Assembly: GCA_947574235.1 (NCBI GenBank)
Contig: CANPIU010000010.1
Location: 1 to 44,256 of the forward strand
Reading direction: 5' to 3'
DNA length: 44,256 nt
From: an uncultured Clostridium sp.
GTDB lineage: Bacteria; Bacillota; Clostridia; TANB77; CAG-508
Notes under the pieces: model-generated
Databases searched by the model: none
What the model saw: the letters and a program-made list of their open reading frames with translations, nothing else
Told to the model about the DNA's origin: nothing
Position numbers and translations under genes: made by a program
In this document: piece after piece, positions 1-8,728 of the stretch
How the letters are laid out: the number at the start of each line of letters is the position of its first letter
Position numbering within the stretch: position 1 is the first letter of the stretch

Positions 1-31
1 ATTTCATAAAAATTAAATTTTCAAAAGAAAT

Positions 32-151
32 TACACACTTTACTTGACAAAGTCAGTGTAAGGCGATAGCTGTCAAACTGTAGCACTTCAGTGCTTGCTA
101 GTATCAAGGCCTTATAGGCCGATATGAAAATCCCCCAGTTATACTGGGGGA
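32..151 (+). ncRNA. Hairpin cluster, possible right end/omega-RNA of an IS200/IS605-type element
   Basis: Several inverted repeats follow one another. TACAC at 32-36 pairs with GTGTA at 56-60, enclosing ACTTT/AAAGT. AGCAC at 82-86 pairs with GTGCT at 91-95. TATC..GGCCT at 102-112 pairs with AGGCC..GATA at 116-124. TCCCCCAGT at 131-139 pairs with ACTGGGGGA at 143-151. A GC-rich final hairpin after several shorter ones resembles the right ends of IS200/IS605 elements, where the TnpB guide RNA is encoded, but no tnpB lies inside the window. The overlapping minus-strand open frame at 21-227 is explained by these repeats and is probably not a gene. The hairpins are certain; the transposon reading is inference. 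Confidence 0.35.
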
Positions 152-216
152 TAATTATCTCTCTTGCTCGGTTTAGGTTAAAACCAGAATTCTTCCTCGT
201 ATTCTTCTTTCTCGGA

Positions 217-612
217 CTATCTCCCAAATAGAAGTTCCTCCAAGGTTAAATCACTCAAGTTTCGACTCTCCATTATTTCCGCAATATTCTGTGCTAGCCT
301 CTCTTCTAAAGAATATAAGAAGTCAATGTATTCATCTTCATCATCAAAAATCCTCTCATTATTCCACGCTTTGCTTTGATTAATCCAAAACGCTAACTCA
401 TAGTGGCATCCATTAGGGATTTCTTCCAAATCCAAGAAAAATTCTTTATGTTCAACAAAGAAATTACAAAAAATAAAGATATCCAAATCTTTTGCAATGT
501 CTACCAGTTCGTCTAACCGTCCCGCCTTCATTAAATCATCCACATGTTCCTCTTTGTGCAATCTTTCTAATTGCTCAAAAAGGGATTGTTTTGCTTCTTT
601 TCTCGTTGTCAT
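217..612 (-). CDS. Hypothetical acidic protein, 131 aa
   Basis: I do not recognise this family. The protein is soluble, acidic and probably helical, with no membrane segment. The ATG is preceded by AAGGAGA, and a consensus promoter plus a 5' hairpin lie upstream (637-716), so it is probably expressed. Codon 32 (517-519) is an ordinary in-frame CGG, which the conserved genes of this window avoid. That, and its position beside the hairpin cluster, suggests accessory or transferred DNA. No function can be assigned. Confidence 0.6.
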   Translation of the reverse strand: MTTRKEAKQSLFEQLERLHKEEHVDDLMKAGRLDELVDIAKDLDIFIFCNFFVEHKEFFLDLEEIPNGCHYELAFWINQSKAWNNERIFDDEDEYIDFLYSLEERLAQNIAEIMESRNLSDLTLEELLFGR

Positions 613-636
613 ATCTATCTCTCCTTGTCTTTTATT

Positions 637-678
637 AAATTAGTTGCCTAGAAATTCGAGAGAGCTTTCAACTAATTT
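637..678 (-). promoter_or_regulatory. 5'-UTR hairpin at the predicted mRNA start
   Basis: A 10-bp perfect inverted repeat (637-646 with 669-678) has a further GAAA/TTTC pairing inside. It lies between the -10 box and the ribosome site of the gene at 217-612. It would form the extreme 5' end of that mRNA, as a stabiliser, attenuator or operator. Confidence 0.6.
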
Positions 679-686
679 ATGTAGAT

Positions 687-716
687 ATTATACTATTATT
701 TTTAGACTTATGTCAA
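687..716 (-). promoter_or_regulatory. Promoter for the gene at 217-612
   Basis: On the minus strand TTGACA (711-716) and TATAAT (687-692) are separated by 18 nt, a near-perfect vegetative sigma-A-type promoter. Confidence 0.75.
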
Positions 717-776
717 TTGTATTTTTCCAGCATTTACATTATTAAACACTTCATCACAAGAAATTTTTTCTTGCAA

Positions 777-805
777 TTGACAAATCCATTTTTTTTATTT
801 AAAAT
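777..805 (+). promoter_or_regulatory. Promoter for the gene at 837
   Basis: TTGACA (777-782) and TAAAAT (800-805) with a 17-nt spacer, followed by AAGGAGG just before the ATG at 837. Confidence 0.75.
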
Positions 806-836
806 AATCCTAGAATAAATTTAAGGAGGAACTAAT

Positions 837-1694
837 ATGTCAGATATCATGTCATACTTATTTGAAACAAAAGCCGTAAAATTTTGTGAAGAAAACAAAC
901 CATTTTTCTTAACCTCAGGAACCATCTCACCATACTTTGTAAACACCCATTTTTTATATGGAAACGAACAAGAAGCAACCGAATTTTTGTCTTATATTGA
1001 CACTTTACTAGCCGACAGAGTAAACTTACCAAAAAAAGTCTTTGATAAAGTTTTAGTACAATACCAAAACAACGAAATTTTCAAATACACCATAGACACA
1101 ATGATAAAAGCTATCACAGACAATGTAAACGTAGATGAAATCGATTATATTTCAGGTGGAGAAAGAAGAGATTGGTATTTTTCTAATATGATTGCCTATC
1201 TATTGAAAAAGCCTCATCTTACCCTATTTAAAGATATGGAAGCTTTTGTTAGTCCTTACGACTTTTCTTCTACCGAAAAAATAACAGATATTGAAGGAAA
1301 AACAGTGTTAAATGCATCTGATTTAGTAACAGCTGCTTCTAATTATGTTCGTTCTTGGATACCTGCTGTTAAAAATTTAAACGGAAAATTGTTATGGACT
1401 TGTTATGTGGTAGATAGAAAACAAGGTGGAACAAAAGTCTTAGAAAAAGAAGGTATTCAAACCATACCTCTTGCCTTAGTAGATAATACTCTTTTTGAAA
1501 AAGCTTTTGAATTAGGAATTATCAAGGAAGGTCAATTAGAAATGTTAAAAGGATTTTACCATGACCCATACGAAACGATGAGAAACTTCTTAATCAATCA
1601 TCCAGAATTTATTGAAAATGCTTTGAATTCAACCGATGAAAGAACCTTAAAAAGAGTAAAAATCTTAACAGAAGGAAATTTATATAATTTATAA
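837..1694 (+). CDS. Orotate phosphoribosyltransferase-like protein with degenerate PRPP loop
   Basis: This 285-aa protein looks like a divergent PyrE-type phosphoribosyltransferase. Near residues 25-40 it has a PyrE-like TSGTISPYFVN segment (compare TGxxSPYF), and near 105-115 a SGGERRDWYFS segment sits where PyrE has its substrate strand. The expected PRPP-binding loop (VxxxDDVxTTGGS type) is at about residues 158-172, but reads VLNASDLVTAASNYV: the acidic pair and the glycine-rich turn are partly lost. It is longer than PyrE (about 210 aa). It stands alone with its own promoter and strong RBS and has no pyr neighbours, so a non-biosynthetic role is possible. The fold is fairly well supported; the activity is uncertain. 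Confidence 0.6.
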   Translation: MSDIMSYLFETKAVKFCEENKPFFLTSGTISPYFVNTHFLYGNEQEATEFLSYIDTLLADRVNLPKKVFDKVLVQYQNNEIFKYTIDTMIKAITDNVNVDEIDYISGGERRDWYFSNMIAYLLKKPHLTLFKDMEAFVSPYDFSSTEKITDIEGKTVLNASDLVTAASNYVRSWIPAVKNLNGKLLWTCYVVDRKQGGTKVLEKEGIQTIPLALVDNTLFEKAFELGIIKEGQLEMLKGFYHDPYETMRNFLINHPEFIENALNSTDERTLKRVKILTEGNLYNL

Positions 1695-1703
1695 AATTTA
1701 GTC

Positions 1704-1783
1704 AAATGACCCAATGGTTCCGGGTTTAAATGGGGATGCACAAAACAACGTCCCCATTTAAACCCGGAACCATTGGGTCATTT
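1704..1783. repeat. Large palindrome (33-bp perfect arms), bidirectional terminator or mobile repeat
   Basis: Arms 1704-1736 and 1751-1783 are perfect inverted repeats around a 14-nt loop. They lie between convergent genes, and the TGA stop of cysE falls inside the right arm. The arm contains GGTTCCGGGTTT, which recurs in the repeat at 39919-39973. Length and sequence sharing point to a dispersed palindromic element serving as terminator. Confidence 0.8.
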
Positions 1784-2293
1784 TCTTACAATCTCATTGC
1801 ATCTAACAACGGTTACATTATCAGGTATATTTTTTAGCACCGTGCTATTGGCTCCAATTTTTACGTAGTTTCCTACCTGAATTGGTCCTAACACCTTTGC
1901 TCCTGCTCCTACCATAACATGATTTCCAATGTCTGGATGCCTTTTATATTTGTCTTTTCCAGTTCCTCCTAAAGTTGAATTATGATAAATGGTGCAATCA
2001 TCTCCAACAGTAGCCGTTTCTCCTATTACAATTCCCATGCCATGGTCAATGAATAATCGCCTTCCGATTTTGGCTCCTGGATGAATTTCAATTCCTGTAA
2101 AAAATCTTCCTAGTTGTGAAACAAATCTTGCCAAAAATAATAGTCTATGACGATATAGAAAATGTGCTAATCTATGAAACACGAGTATATGAAACCCAGG
2201 ATATAAAATGATTACTTCCAAAATATTTCGGCTCGCTGGGTCTTTTTCTTTTATGTTTTTAGCATCTTCATACAATTCTTTTAAAAATAACAT
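1778..2293 (-). CDS. cysE: Serine O-acetyltransferase
   Basis: CysE transfers acetyl from acetyl-CoA to L-serine, giving O-acetylserine for cysteine synthesis in the cytoplasm. After a short helical N-terminus the protein has the left-handed beta-helix of hexapeptide repeats, with family motifs [28 protein letters not shown] and [10 protein letters not shown], followed by the RHPDIG and VGAGAKVLG repeats. It is the short bacterial form of about 171 aa. I chose the ATG at 2293 because AAGGTGAT sits 6-7 nt upstream; a GTG nine bases earlier would overlap that site. The last codon and stop run into the palindrome at 1704-1783. No cysK is adjacent. Confidence 0.9.
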   Translation of the reverse strand: MLFLKELYEDAKNIKEKDPASRNILEVIILYPGFHILVFHRLAHFLYRHRLLFLARFVSQLGRFFTGIEIHPGAKIGRRLFIDHGMGIVIGETATVGDDCTIYHNSTLGGTGKDKYKRHPDIGNHVMVGAGAKVLGPIQVGNYVKIGANSTVLKNIPDNVTVVRCNEIVRK

Positions 2294-2388
2294 ACGTATC
2301 ACCTTGTTATATGATATGATTGTTATTTTAAAATGTACCTAAAAGCTTATCTGTAGTTCACTTATGTTCACACAAATAACAGGACATT

Positions 2389-3081
2389 TTAGTTTTCCTC
2401 TTGTAATACTTCAGCAATATTTTCAAGCATGCTTAAGTTACGTATTAATTCATTTTTCTTAAAGCCTTTTTTGTTATAATGTCCTACAATGTGTATAGTT
2501 TCTCCTTTTTCATCATCTTCTTGCTTCTTTAGTCTTTTCATCTGTTTAATTTCTACTTGATATTTGGTTAAAACTTCTTCAATCGTAACCAAGGCTTCTT
2601 TGATTGCTTCTGTAACTTTAATATCTAATTCTAATACGTCAAAATGGTCTAATTTGTCTGATATTTTATAAGAATATGATAATATGATATAGACAATTAA
2701 AGTGGTTACAATTCCTCCTAAATAAAAACCTGCTCCAATGCTTAAGCCAATACAAGTAACCGCTAATAGCCCTGCTGCTGTTGTTAAACCTTTAACATTA
2801 AAGCCATCTCTTAAAATGGTTCCTGCACCAATAAATCCAATACCAGATAATAATTGTGCTGGTATTCTAGAAGGGTCTATATCATATATTCTTGACATAT
2901 ATTCGCCACATAGCATAACTAACACACTACTAATTCCCACTAAAGCATGGGTTCTAAAGCCTGCTGGTTTGCTCCAAGAAGAACGTTCTAATCCTATCAC
3001 TCCTGCTAATACAAAACCTAAGATTAGTTTAATAATGGCTTGAAACCAAAAGGAACTTCCCACCATCCATATAATTTCCAT
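2389..3081 (-). CDS. mgtC: MgtC/SapB-family membrane protein
   Basis: The N-terminal ~140 residues form the MgtC/SapB membrane domain, with four to five hydrophobic segments and the family stretches GLERSSWSKPAGFRTHALV and GIGFIGAGTI. A charged cytoplasmic C-terminal domain of about 90 residues with an ACT-like pattern follows. MgtC-type proteins are linked to magnesium limitation and membrane physiology; the exact activity is unsettled. AAAGGAGG precedes the ATG. It lies 37 nt downstream of uvrB on the same strand and is probably co-transcribed with it. Confidence 0.88.
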   Translation of the reverse strand: MEIIWMVGSSFWFQAIIKLILGFVLAGVIGLERSSWSKPAGFRTHALVGISSVLVMLCGEYMSRIYDIDPSRIPAQLLSGIGFIGAGTILRDGFNVKGLTTAAGLLAVTCIGLSIGAGFYLGGIVTTLIVYIILSYSYKISDKLDHFDVLELDIKVTEAIKEALVTIEEVLTKYQVEIKQMKRLKKQEDDEKGETIHIVGHYNKKGFKKNELIRNLSMLENIAEVLQEEN

Positions 3082-3118
3082 CTTTTTTATCCTCCTTTGT
3101 TTTATCTTATGATTACAT

Positions 3119-5077
3119 TTACAATAATTTTTCTAATTCTTTAATTTTATCACGAAGTTCTGCTGCTTTTTCAAATTCCATATTGCTTGCTAATTGTAGC
3201 ATTTGGTCTGTTAATTCTGTTATTACTTCTTCAATGTTTTCATTTTTCTCTAATTTATATTCTACGCTAATATCTTCTACCATGGTCATAGCAATATTAT
3301 CACGTACTGATTTTTGAATTGTTTTTGGTGTAATTCCATGTTCTTCATTGTATTGCTCTTGTATTTTTCTTCTACGATTGGTTTCTGTAATGGCCTTTTC
3401 CATACTGTCTGTCAATTCATCGGCATACATAATAACCGTTCCATTGGTATTTCTAGCAGCACGTCCAATGGTTTGGATTAAAGACCTTTCCGAACGTAAA
3501 AATCCTTCTTTGTCTGCATCCAAGATGGCTACCAAGGAAACCTCTGGGATATCTAATCCTTCTCTTAAAAGATTAATTCCCACTAAAACGTCAAATTCTC
3601 CGCAAGCGCAAATTTCGTATAATTTCCATCCTCTCTAGTGCTTTGGTTTCTGAGTGCATATAGTTTACTTTGATATCCAATCCTTTTAAATATTCGGTTA
3701 AATCTTCTGCCATTTTTTTCGTTAATGTGGTTACCAACACTCTTTCCTTTTTTTCGACACGAATACGAATTTGTTCTAACAAGTCATCGATTTGGTTCGT
3801 AACTGGTTTTACTTGTATCTTAGGGTCTAATAACCCAGTCGGCCTGATAATTTGCTCGACTACATTATCTTTACTTTTTTCTTTTTCATAATCTGCGGGA
3901 GTTGCACTTACAAAGATAACTTGATTTAATCTTTGCTCAAACTCTTCAAATTTTAAGGGTCGATTATCAAAGGCAGATGGTAAACGAAAGCCATAATTAA
4001 CAAGTGATTCTTTTCTTGCCCTATCCCCATTATGCATAGCTCTTACTTGAGGGATAGTCGCATGAGACTCATCTACCATTAATAGAAAGTCATCTGGGAA
4101 ATAGTCAAATAAAGTGTATGGCGGACTTCCTGCTTCTCTTCCGCTAATATGTCTTGAATAGTTTTCAATGCCAGAACAGAAACCTGTTTCTCGCATCATT
4201 TCCATATCAAAATTGGTTCTTTCTTCAATTCTCTGTGCTTCAATTAATTTATTTTGTGATTTAAAGTATTTAACTCTTTCTTCCATTTCTTTTTCAATGG
4301 TAGTAATTGCTCTTTCCATCTTATCTCTGGTCGTTACATAGTGAGAGGCTGGCGAAATTAGAATATGCTTTCGACTTCCAATTGGTTTTCCAGTTAAGGG
4401 ATTGATTTCTGTGATTTTTTCAATTTCATCTCCCCAAAATTCTACTCGAACAGCTGACTCTGATTGGTCAGATGGATAGATTTCTACAATGTCTCCCTTC
4501 GCTCTAAAGGTTCCTCTTTTAAAATCAATTTCATTTCTAGCATATTGCATGGTAACTAATTTTTTCAAAACGTCGTCTCTTGCTTTATTCATCCCAGTTC
4601 GCAAAGATAATGTCATTTCTTGATAATCTTCAGGGTCTCCCAAACCATAGATACAAGAAACAGAAGCCACAATAATGACGTCCTTTGTTTCAAATAGTGA
4701 CAAAGTTGCTGAGTGACGCAATTTGTCTATTTCGTCATTAACCGATGAGTCTTTTTCAATAAAGGTGTCGGTTGATGGAATATAGCTTTCTGGCTGGTAA
4801 TAATCATAGTAAGAGACAAAGTATTCCACATTATTCTCTGGAAAGAATTCTTTGAATTCGGAATATAATTGCCCAGCTAACGTTTTATTGTGTGCTAAAA
4901 CGAGCGTTGGCTTTTGGGCTTTTTCTATGATATTGGCCATGGTAAATGTTTTTCCGTGAGCCTGTAACACCCAAAAGCGTTTGGAATTTTTTGCCTTCTT
5001 GTATTCCGGTTACTTAAATATTCAATTGCTCTAGGTTGGTCGCCTGTTGGCTTGTATTCTGAGTGTAGTTTAAACAT
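3119..5077 (-). CDS. uvrB: Excinuclease ABC subunit B, interrupted by three CGG +1 sites
   Basis: UvrB is the damage-verifying helicase-like subunit of nucleotide excision repair. The gene starts at the ATG at 5077 after AGGAGG. Reading it as a whole needs three +1 shifts, each skipping the C of an in-frame CGG (C at 5008, 4956 and 3602). The joined product is 651 aa, normal for the family. It contains Walker A GVTGSGKT (the second shift supplies its last Gly, residue 41), the beta-hairpin [25 protein letters not shown], the helicase motifs SATPADYE and [23 protein letters not shown], and the C-terminal UVR coiled coil. No other in-frame CGG occurs in the gene. No residues are missing around any shift, unlike ordinary decay. 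Confidence 0.9.
3599..3602 (-). other. uvrB +1 recoding site 3 (TTG-C-GGA)
   Basis: The long middle reading frame reaches CGG AGA ATT TGA. Skipping the C (3602) gives Gly492 and the conserved [18 protein letters not shown] run. Confidence 0.85.
4953..4956 (-). other. uvrB +1 recoding site 2 (TCA-C-GGA), inside Walker A
   Basis: The zero-frame codon in the frame set by site 1 is again CGG. Skipping the C (4956) gives Gly41 of TGSGKTFT, the ATP-binding loop. Confidence 0.85.
5005..5008 (-). other. uvrB +1 recoding site 1 (AAC-C-GGA)
   Basis: After Asn23 the zero-frame codon is CGG. Skipping the C (5008) gives Gly24 and continues as [12 protein letters not shown], matching UvrB. The unshifted frame diverges from UvrB and then stops. 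Confidence 0.8.
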
Positions 5078-5098
5078 CTTTTTCCTCCTATTATTTAC

Positions 5099-5755
5099 TT
5101 ATATTAATATAAGCATCAATAACGTACTTACGGGAACCGTTATATTATCCAAACCTTTACTTGATACCGCTTCTATTCCTGTTATACAATATGCCATCAT
5201 TAACGTTATCAGTGGCCAGTGAGCTGTTTGCCAAAACACCCCATTATATTTCAAAACTAAATATCCACCAATTAGCAAAGTTGTAATCATAAACATGGTA
5301 AGGGAACCAGCATAAGATTTTTTAGCCCCACTAATTTTATATTTTTTACTTTTTATCAATTTACCAAATACAGCCGCAAAGCCATCGCCATAGGCCATCG
5401 TTAAAGTAGGAACTAAACCTAGCAAGGGTTCATTATATATTCCAAAGGATACAATCGTCAACAGTAATAATGCAACTGCATAATTGACAGTACCTATCCC
5501 ATCATTTTCTTCTCTTTCCATTACTTTTATTAAGTTATTTTTGTAAGACACATAATTTATGATAACAAAAGTAATCGGAACAAACATAGCAAACCAAACG
5601 TTGGTGAAGAAGTACATGGCAATAAACCACCAATTGCCCAACATGATATGGATAAATTTTCGACTAAATTCCGTCCCTTTTTTATTAAATACTTTCGCGA
5701 TTATTATTACAACTCCTATATATAAATAGGATACAATAATTCCTAGTAAATCCAT
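5099..5755 (-). CDS. Phytol/dolichol kinase-like CTP-dependent membrane kinase
   Basis: A polytopic membrane protein of 218 aa with about six to seven hydrophobic segments. FSRKFIHIMLGNWW near residue 30, AYGDGFAAVFGK near 122 and GAKKSYAGSLTMF near 143 fit the family of phytol kinase (VTE5), SEC59 dolichol kinase and CdsA-type enzymes, where GDG and the KS..G motif handle CTP. It therefore probably phosphorylates a lipid alcohol using CTP at the membrane; the substrate is unknown. It starts 1 nt after the kinase gene at 5757-6449 and ends 21 nt before uvrB, so all three are likely one transcript. Confidence 0.7.
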   Translation of the reverse strand: MDLLGIIVSYLYIGVVIIIAKVFNKKGTEFSRKFIHIMLGNWWFIAMYFFTNVWFAMFVPITFVIINYVSYKNNLIKVMEREENDGIGTVNYAVALLLLTIVSFGIYNEPLLGLVPTLTMAYGDGFAAVFGKLIKSKKYKISGAKKSYAGSLTMFMITTLLIGGYLVLKYNGVFWQTAHWPLITLMMAYCITGIEAVSSKGLDNITVPVSTLLMLILI

Positions 5756-5756
5756 T

Positions 5757-6449
5757 TTATCTATTCCTCTCTAATTTCTCTATTCTTTGCCATACTTTTT
5801 CGGCTGACTCTTCTGGTGTTTTACAGTTAGTAACGTCTATTATTTGTGTTTGTGGATATATTTTATAATAACCTGAATTTTCTTGTAATCTATCTCTTTC
5901 TTCTATCATGTCTCTTATTTTTACTTTTTCGATTTCCTTATTATACTGCCTATATTTTCTCTCTACTCTTTCTTCAATGGAAGCATCCATAAAAAAATGA
6001 TATGTGACTTCTGGATACATTTTCACAATATCTCTAGAAGATAAGATAACATGATAATCTTTTCTAAACTTGTTAATTAAATCTTTTCCTAGTTGATATA
6101 ATTTTTCGTTTTTCGCTACATTACTTACTTGTGATACTAACATAGATATTTTGTCGGATTGTAAATCTTCTTCTTCTATCTTTCTTCCTTTAATATATAC
6201 TACTGTTTCTCTATTTTCTAACTTAATATCAATTTCTAACTGTTGCATTATTTCAAAAGCATCTATAACTTCTATTTCCTGCTTATTTTGGTGTGATTCG
6301 TTTATTCCATAGGCAATTGCTCTGTATATGTTTCCTCCATGTAATAGAATTGAATTTTCAATTTTTCCCAATAATTGCCTGCTTATACTTGTTTTTCCTG
6401 CGCCAACTGTCCCTTCAATTCCAATTACGATATTCTTATTTTTTTCCAT
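5757..6449 (-). CDS. Cytidylate kinase-like P-loop nucleotide kinase
   Basis: A cytoplasmic 230-aa kinase. Residues 9-21 hold the P-loop (IEGTVGAGKTSIS), the NMP-binding region follows, and SSRDIVKMYPE with FFMDASIEERVERKY near 135-165 match the DRDIG and lid regions of CMP kinase. It is probably a CMP/dCMP-type kinase, though the specificity is inferred and it is more divergent than housekeeping Cmk. It abuts a CTP-using membrane kinase (1-nt gap), which suggests a link between CMP recycling and lipid-alcohol phosphorylation. Confidence 0.7.
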   Translation of the reverse strand: MEKNKNIVIGIEGTVGAGKTSISRQLLGKIENSILLHGGNIYRAIAYGINESHQNKQEIEVIDAFEIMQQLEIDIKLENRETVVYIKGRKIEEEDLQSDKISMLVSQVSNVAKNEKLYQLGKDLINKFRKDYHVILSSRDIVKMYPEVTYHFFMDASIEERVERKYRQYNKEIEKVKIRDMIEERDRLQENSGYYKIYPQTQIIDVTNCKTPEESAEKVWQRIEKLERNR

Positions 6450-6468
6450 CTTGTGCTACTTCCTCTCT

Positions 6469-7544
6469 TTATTTTTCTTCTATTTCTCCTCTTAATGAAG
6501 TTACCATTTTTTGTTGTATTTCTTTATAAGAATAGCCATTTCCTATTAACCAAGATAATTTGGTAACTATACTTTCCATGCTCATGTCCCAAGCAGGTAT
6601 TGCCCCTAGTTTTAATGCCAATTGTCCGCGGTTCATTTATTTTCATACTTGCTACCCCATTTGGTGCTTGCGTTGTAATAACGATTGGTATTTGCTTTTT
6701 CTGTAAATATTCAAAAGCTTCTCTTAAATTTTCATAGTCTTCCTTTCCTTTTGCAATGTTAGGGTCTCCTGCTCCAGTCGCTCTTAGTATAAAACCTTTT
6801 ACACCATTTTCAGCAAGTATTTTAAAATAATTTGCCTTTAGCCCGTGGAAATTCTGTCAAGGATATAATATTTGTATCAAAATTACTTTTTACGATAAGT
6901 CCACTTTTTAATTTTGATTTATTTCCTAAAAAACTCAAATGCTTTTTTAATGCCTCTTCATGATAAACTATACTATTTCCAATATTAGCAATATCTTCTT
7001 TTTTACCAAATGTTTTAAAAGCATCGTATTCAAATTCTGATTGCTTTTTTACTCTTGTTCCTGTGATAACCTTGCTTCCAAATACACAACATACACCCGC
7101 TAATTTACAAGCATCATCAGCTATAATTCTTAGTACATTTTCTAAATTCATGATGGCATCTGTTCCTATCGTACCATAGGACACCTGTGAACCAGTAAAT
7201 AGGACAGGTTTCCCTAAATTTTCTATGGCAAAAGAAACTGCTGCACAAGTATATCCCATAGTGTTGGTCCCATGTGTAATGATAAAGGCTGCGTAATTAT
7301 CATATTCTTCTACAATAGTATCTATGATTTTTTCCCAATCTTCTGGTACTATATTAGAACTATCTTTGTTATAAATTGTTTTTGAAGCTATTGCCTCAAT
7401 ATTTAATTCTTCTTTGAAATAATTTAAAATATCGGAAAACGTATCACCTTTAAAAGAATTTTCATTACTTATTGCAATACCTTCTTGATTGTGTGTTTGC
7501 GAAATTGTACCTCCTGTAGATATTATTAATATTTTTTTTTTCAT
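6469..7544 (-). CDS. Asparaginase/GatD-type amidohydrolase with two CGG +1 sites
   Basis: Type I asparaginase or related amidohydrolase, hydrolysing L-asparagine to aspartate and ammonia. The N-terminus has the catalytic threonine motif STGGTISQT, and around residues 90-100 the second motif AFIITHGTNTMGYT. The first frame stops after FPRAKGKLF. Skipping the C of two in-frame CGG codons (6845 and 6628) gives a 357-aa protein with the C-terminal domain intact (FPGLKANYFKIL, RATGAGDPNIAKG, EPGQLALKLGAIPAWDMS) and the TAA at 6469-6471. No other in-frame CGG occurs. It lies 14 nt downstream of the phosphodiesterase gene and 19 nt before the kinase gene, in one apparent operon. Confidence 0.85.
6625..6628 (-). 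other. Asparaginase +1 recoding site 2 (CCG-C-GGA)
   Basis: In the frame set by site 1 the next in-frame CGG is here. Skipping the C (6628) gives Gly306 and NEPGQLALKLGAIPAWD. Confidence 0.8.
6842..6845 (-). other. Asparaginase +1 recoding site 1 (CCA-C-GGG)
   Basis: Zero-frame CGG at codon 234. Skipping the C (6845) gives FPGLKA, the Pro-Gly turn that opens the C-terminal domain in this family. Confidence 0.75.
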
Positions 7545-7558
7545 AAATACCTCCCATT

Positions 7559-8662
7559 TTAATCTTTATCAATAACAATCAATGGCACATATATTTCATC
7601 CTCTGAATAACCCGCATGTTGTGACTTTACCACCTTATCCCCCTCTGTTATAATGCACTTATTAGAATCTTCCGCTATTGCTAAAAAATCGCCTATCGCA
7701 CTCTTAAACAATTCGTTTTCCTCTCCCTCTCCAAATAAATGAGCTTCTAGAATTTCTGACTGTGAATATAGGGTAAAATCTCTGCCAAAGTTTTGATTAA
7801 ATTCTTTGGCGAACTGTTCTTTTTTATCCTCCTTTATTTTGAAAGATACCGCCCTTTGTTCTATGGAGGTAGTTCTTTCTAGCATTTCCATTATCGTAGG
7901 ATAGTCCTTTAAAAAAATAGGCTCTACCTCTTTATGACCATGGTCTGCTACAATAATTACGATACTATTCTTTACCTTATGGCATAATTGTTCTACCTTG
8001 TTATTTCTTATCTCAATTAATTCTTTTACCCTGCTATCTTCTAAACCAAAATCATGCATGCTATGGTCTGGTTCATCATCATATGCATAAATATATTTTT
8101 TACCCTCTTTTTGGCTTTCCTTTTCTATGATTGCTAACATTTCATCTAAATTATGATATTTATTTTCGCCAAAAGGAAACAATTCCATCGCATGATATGA
8201 CGTATTTTCATTTATTTCATCTACTATCGTCTTTTGTACTAATTTATCCTTTACTTTTAAAAACGCATCACTTACTTCGTCTTTCCCTTTTTCTTTATTT
8301 CGAAATAAAGTTATCGTTTTATCAATTGGTGCCATATACATATTCCAACCAAGCCATCCATGTTCAACGGGATTTAGCCCTGTACGAATTGATGTTGTAG
8401 CAGCCGTTGTGGTAGCAGGAAATACACTCGTAATTTCTTTTTTCCTATTTTTAATAAAAAAAGAATTTTTGTCTAAAGTTCTATCCAATATTCTTGACCC
8501 CATACCATCAAATAAGATTAGTATCACATTTTGAGGCTTCTTTTCTTCTAATAATTTATCCATATATGGCATCGTAGTATGCTTTGGTTTTAATCCAAAA
8601 TATTTTTGAATTGAACATGCCAAATTCGTTAAACAATCATTGTAATTATTCTTTACTACCAT
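7559..8662 (-). CDS. Alkaline phosphatase superfamily phosphodiesterase/nucleotide pyrophosphatase
   Basis: A 367-aa metal-dependent enzyme of the type I phosphodiesterase/nucleotide pyrophosphatase family. Metal and nucleophile motifs are visible in order: LILFDGMGS near residue 48, the nucleophilic threonine in SVFPATTTAATTS near 80, YDDEPDHSMHDFG near 195, VADHGHKEV near 238 and SQHAGYSEDE near 352. It lacks a signal peptide, so it is probably cytoplasmic. The substrate is unknown. AGGAGGG precedes the ATG, and a consensus promoter lies upstream. It heads the minus-strand run through asparaginase, the kinases, uvrB and mgtC. Confidence 0.8.
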   Translation of the reverse strand: MVVKNNYNDCLTNLACSIQKYFGLKPKHTTMPYMDKLLEEKKPQNVILILFDGMGSRILDRTLDKNSFFIKNRKKEITSVFPATTTAATTSIRTGLNPVEHGWLGWNMYMAPIDKTITLFRNKEKGKDEVSDAFLKVKDKLVQKTIVDEINENTSYHAMELFPFGENKYHNLDEMLAIIEKESQKEGKKYIYAYDDEPDHSMHDFGLEDSRVKELIEIRNNKVEQLCHKVKNSIVIIVADHGHKEVEPIFLKDYPTIMEMLERTTSIEQRAVSFKIKEDKKEQFAKEFNQNFGRDFTLYSQSEILEAHLFGEGEENELFKSAIGDFLAIAEDSNKCIITEGDKVVKSQHAGYSEDEIYVPLIVIDKD

Positions 8663-8728
8663 TTATATATTTTCCCTCCTCACTTCTTGCTTGTTTACTT
8701 CTATATTATCTTTTTTATCATTTATCCG

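Noticed and set aside
21..227. Minus-strand open frame of 68 codons
   Set aside because: It lies over the hairpin cluster, has no good ribosome site and no protein features.
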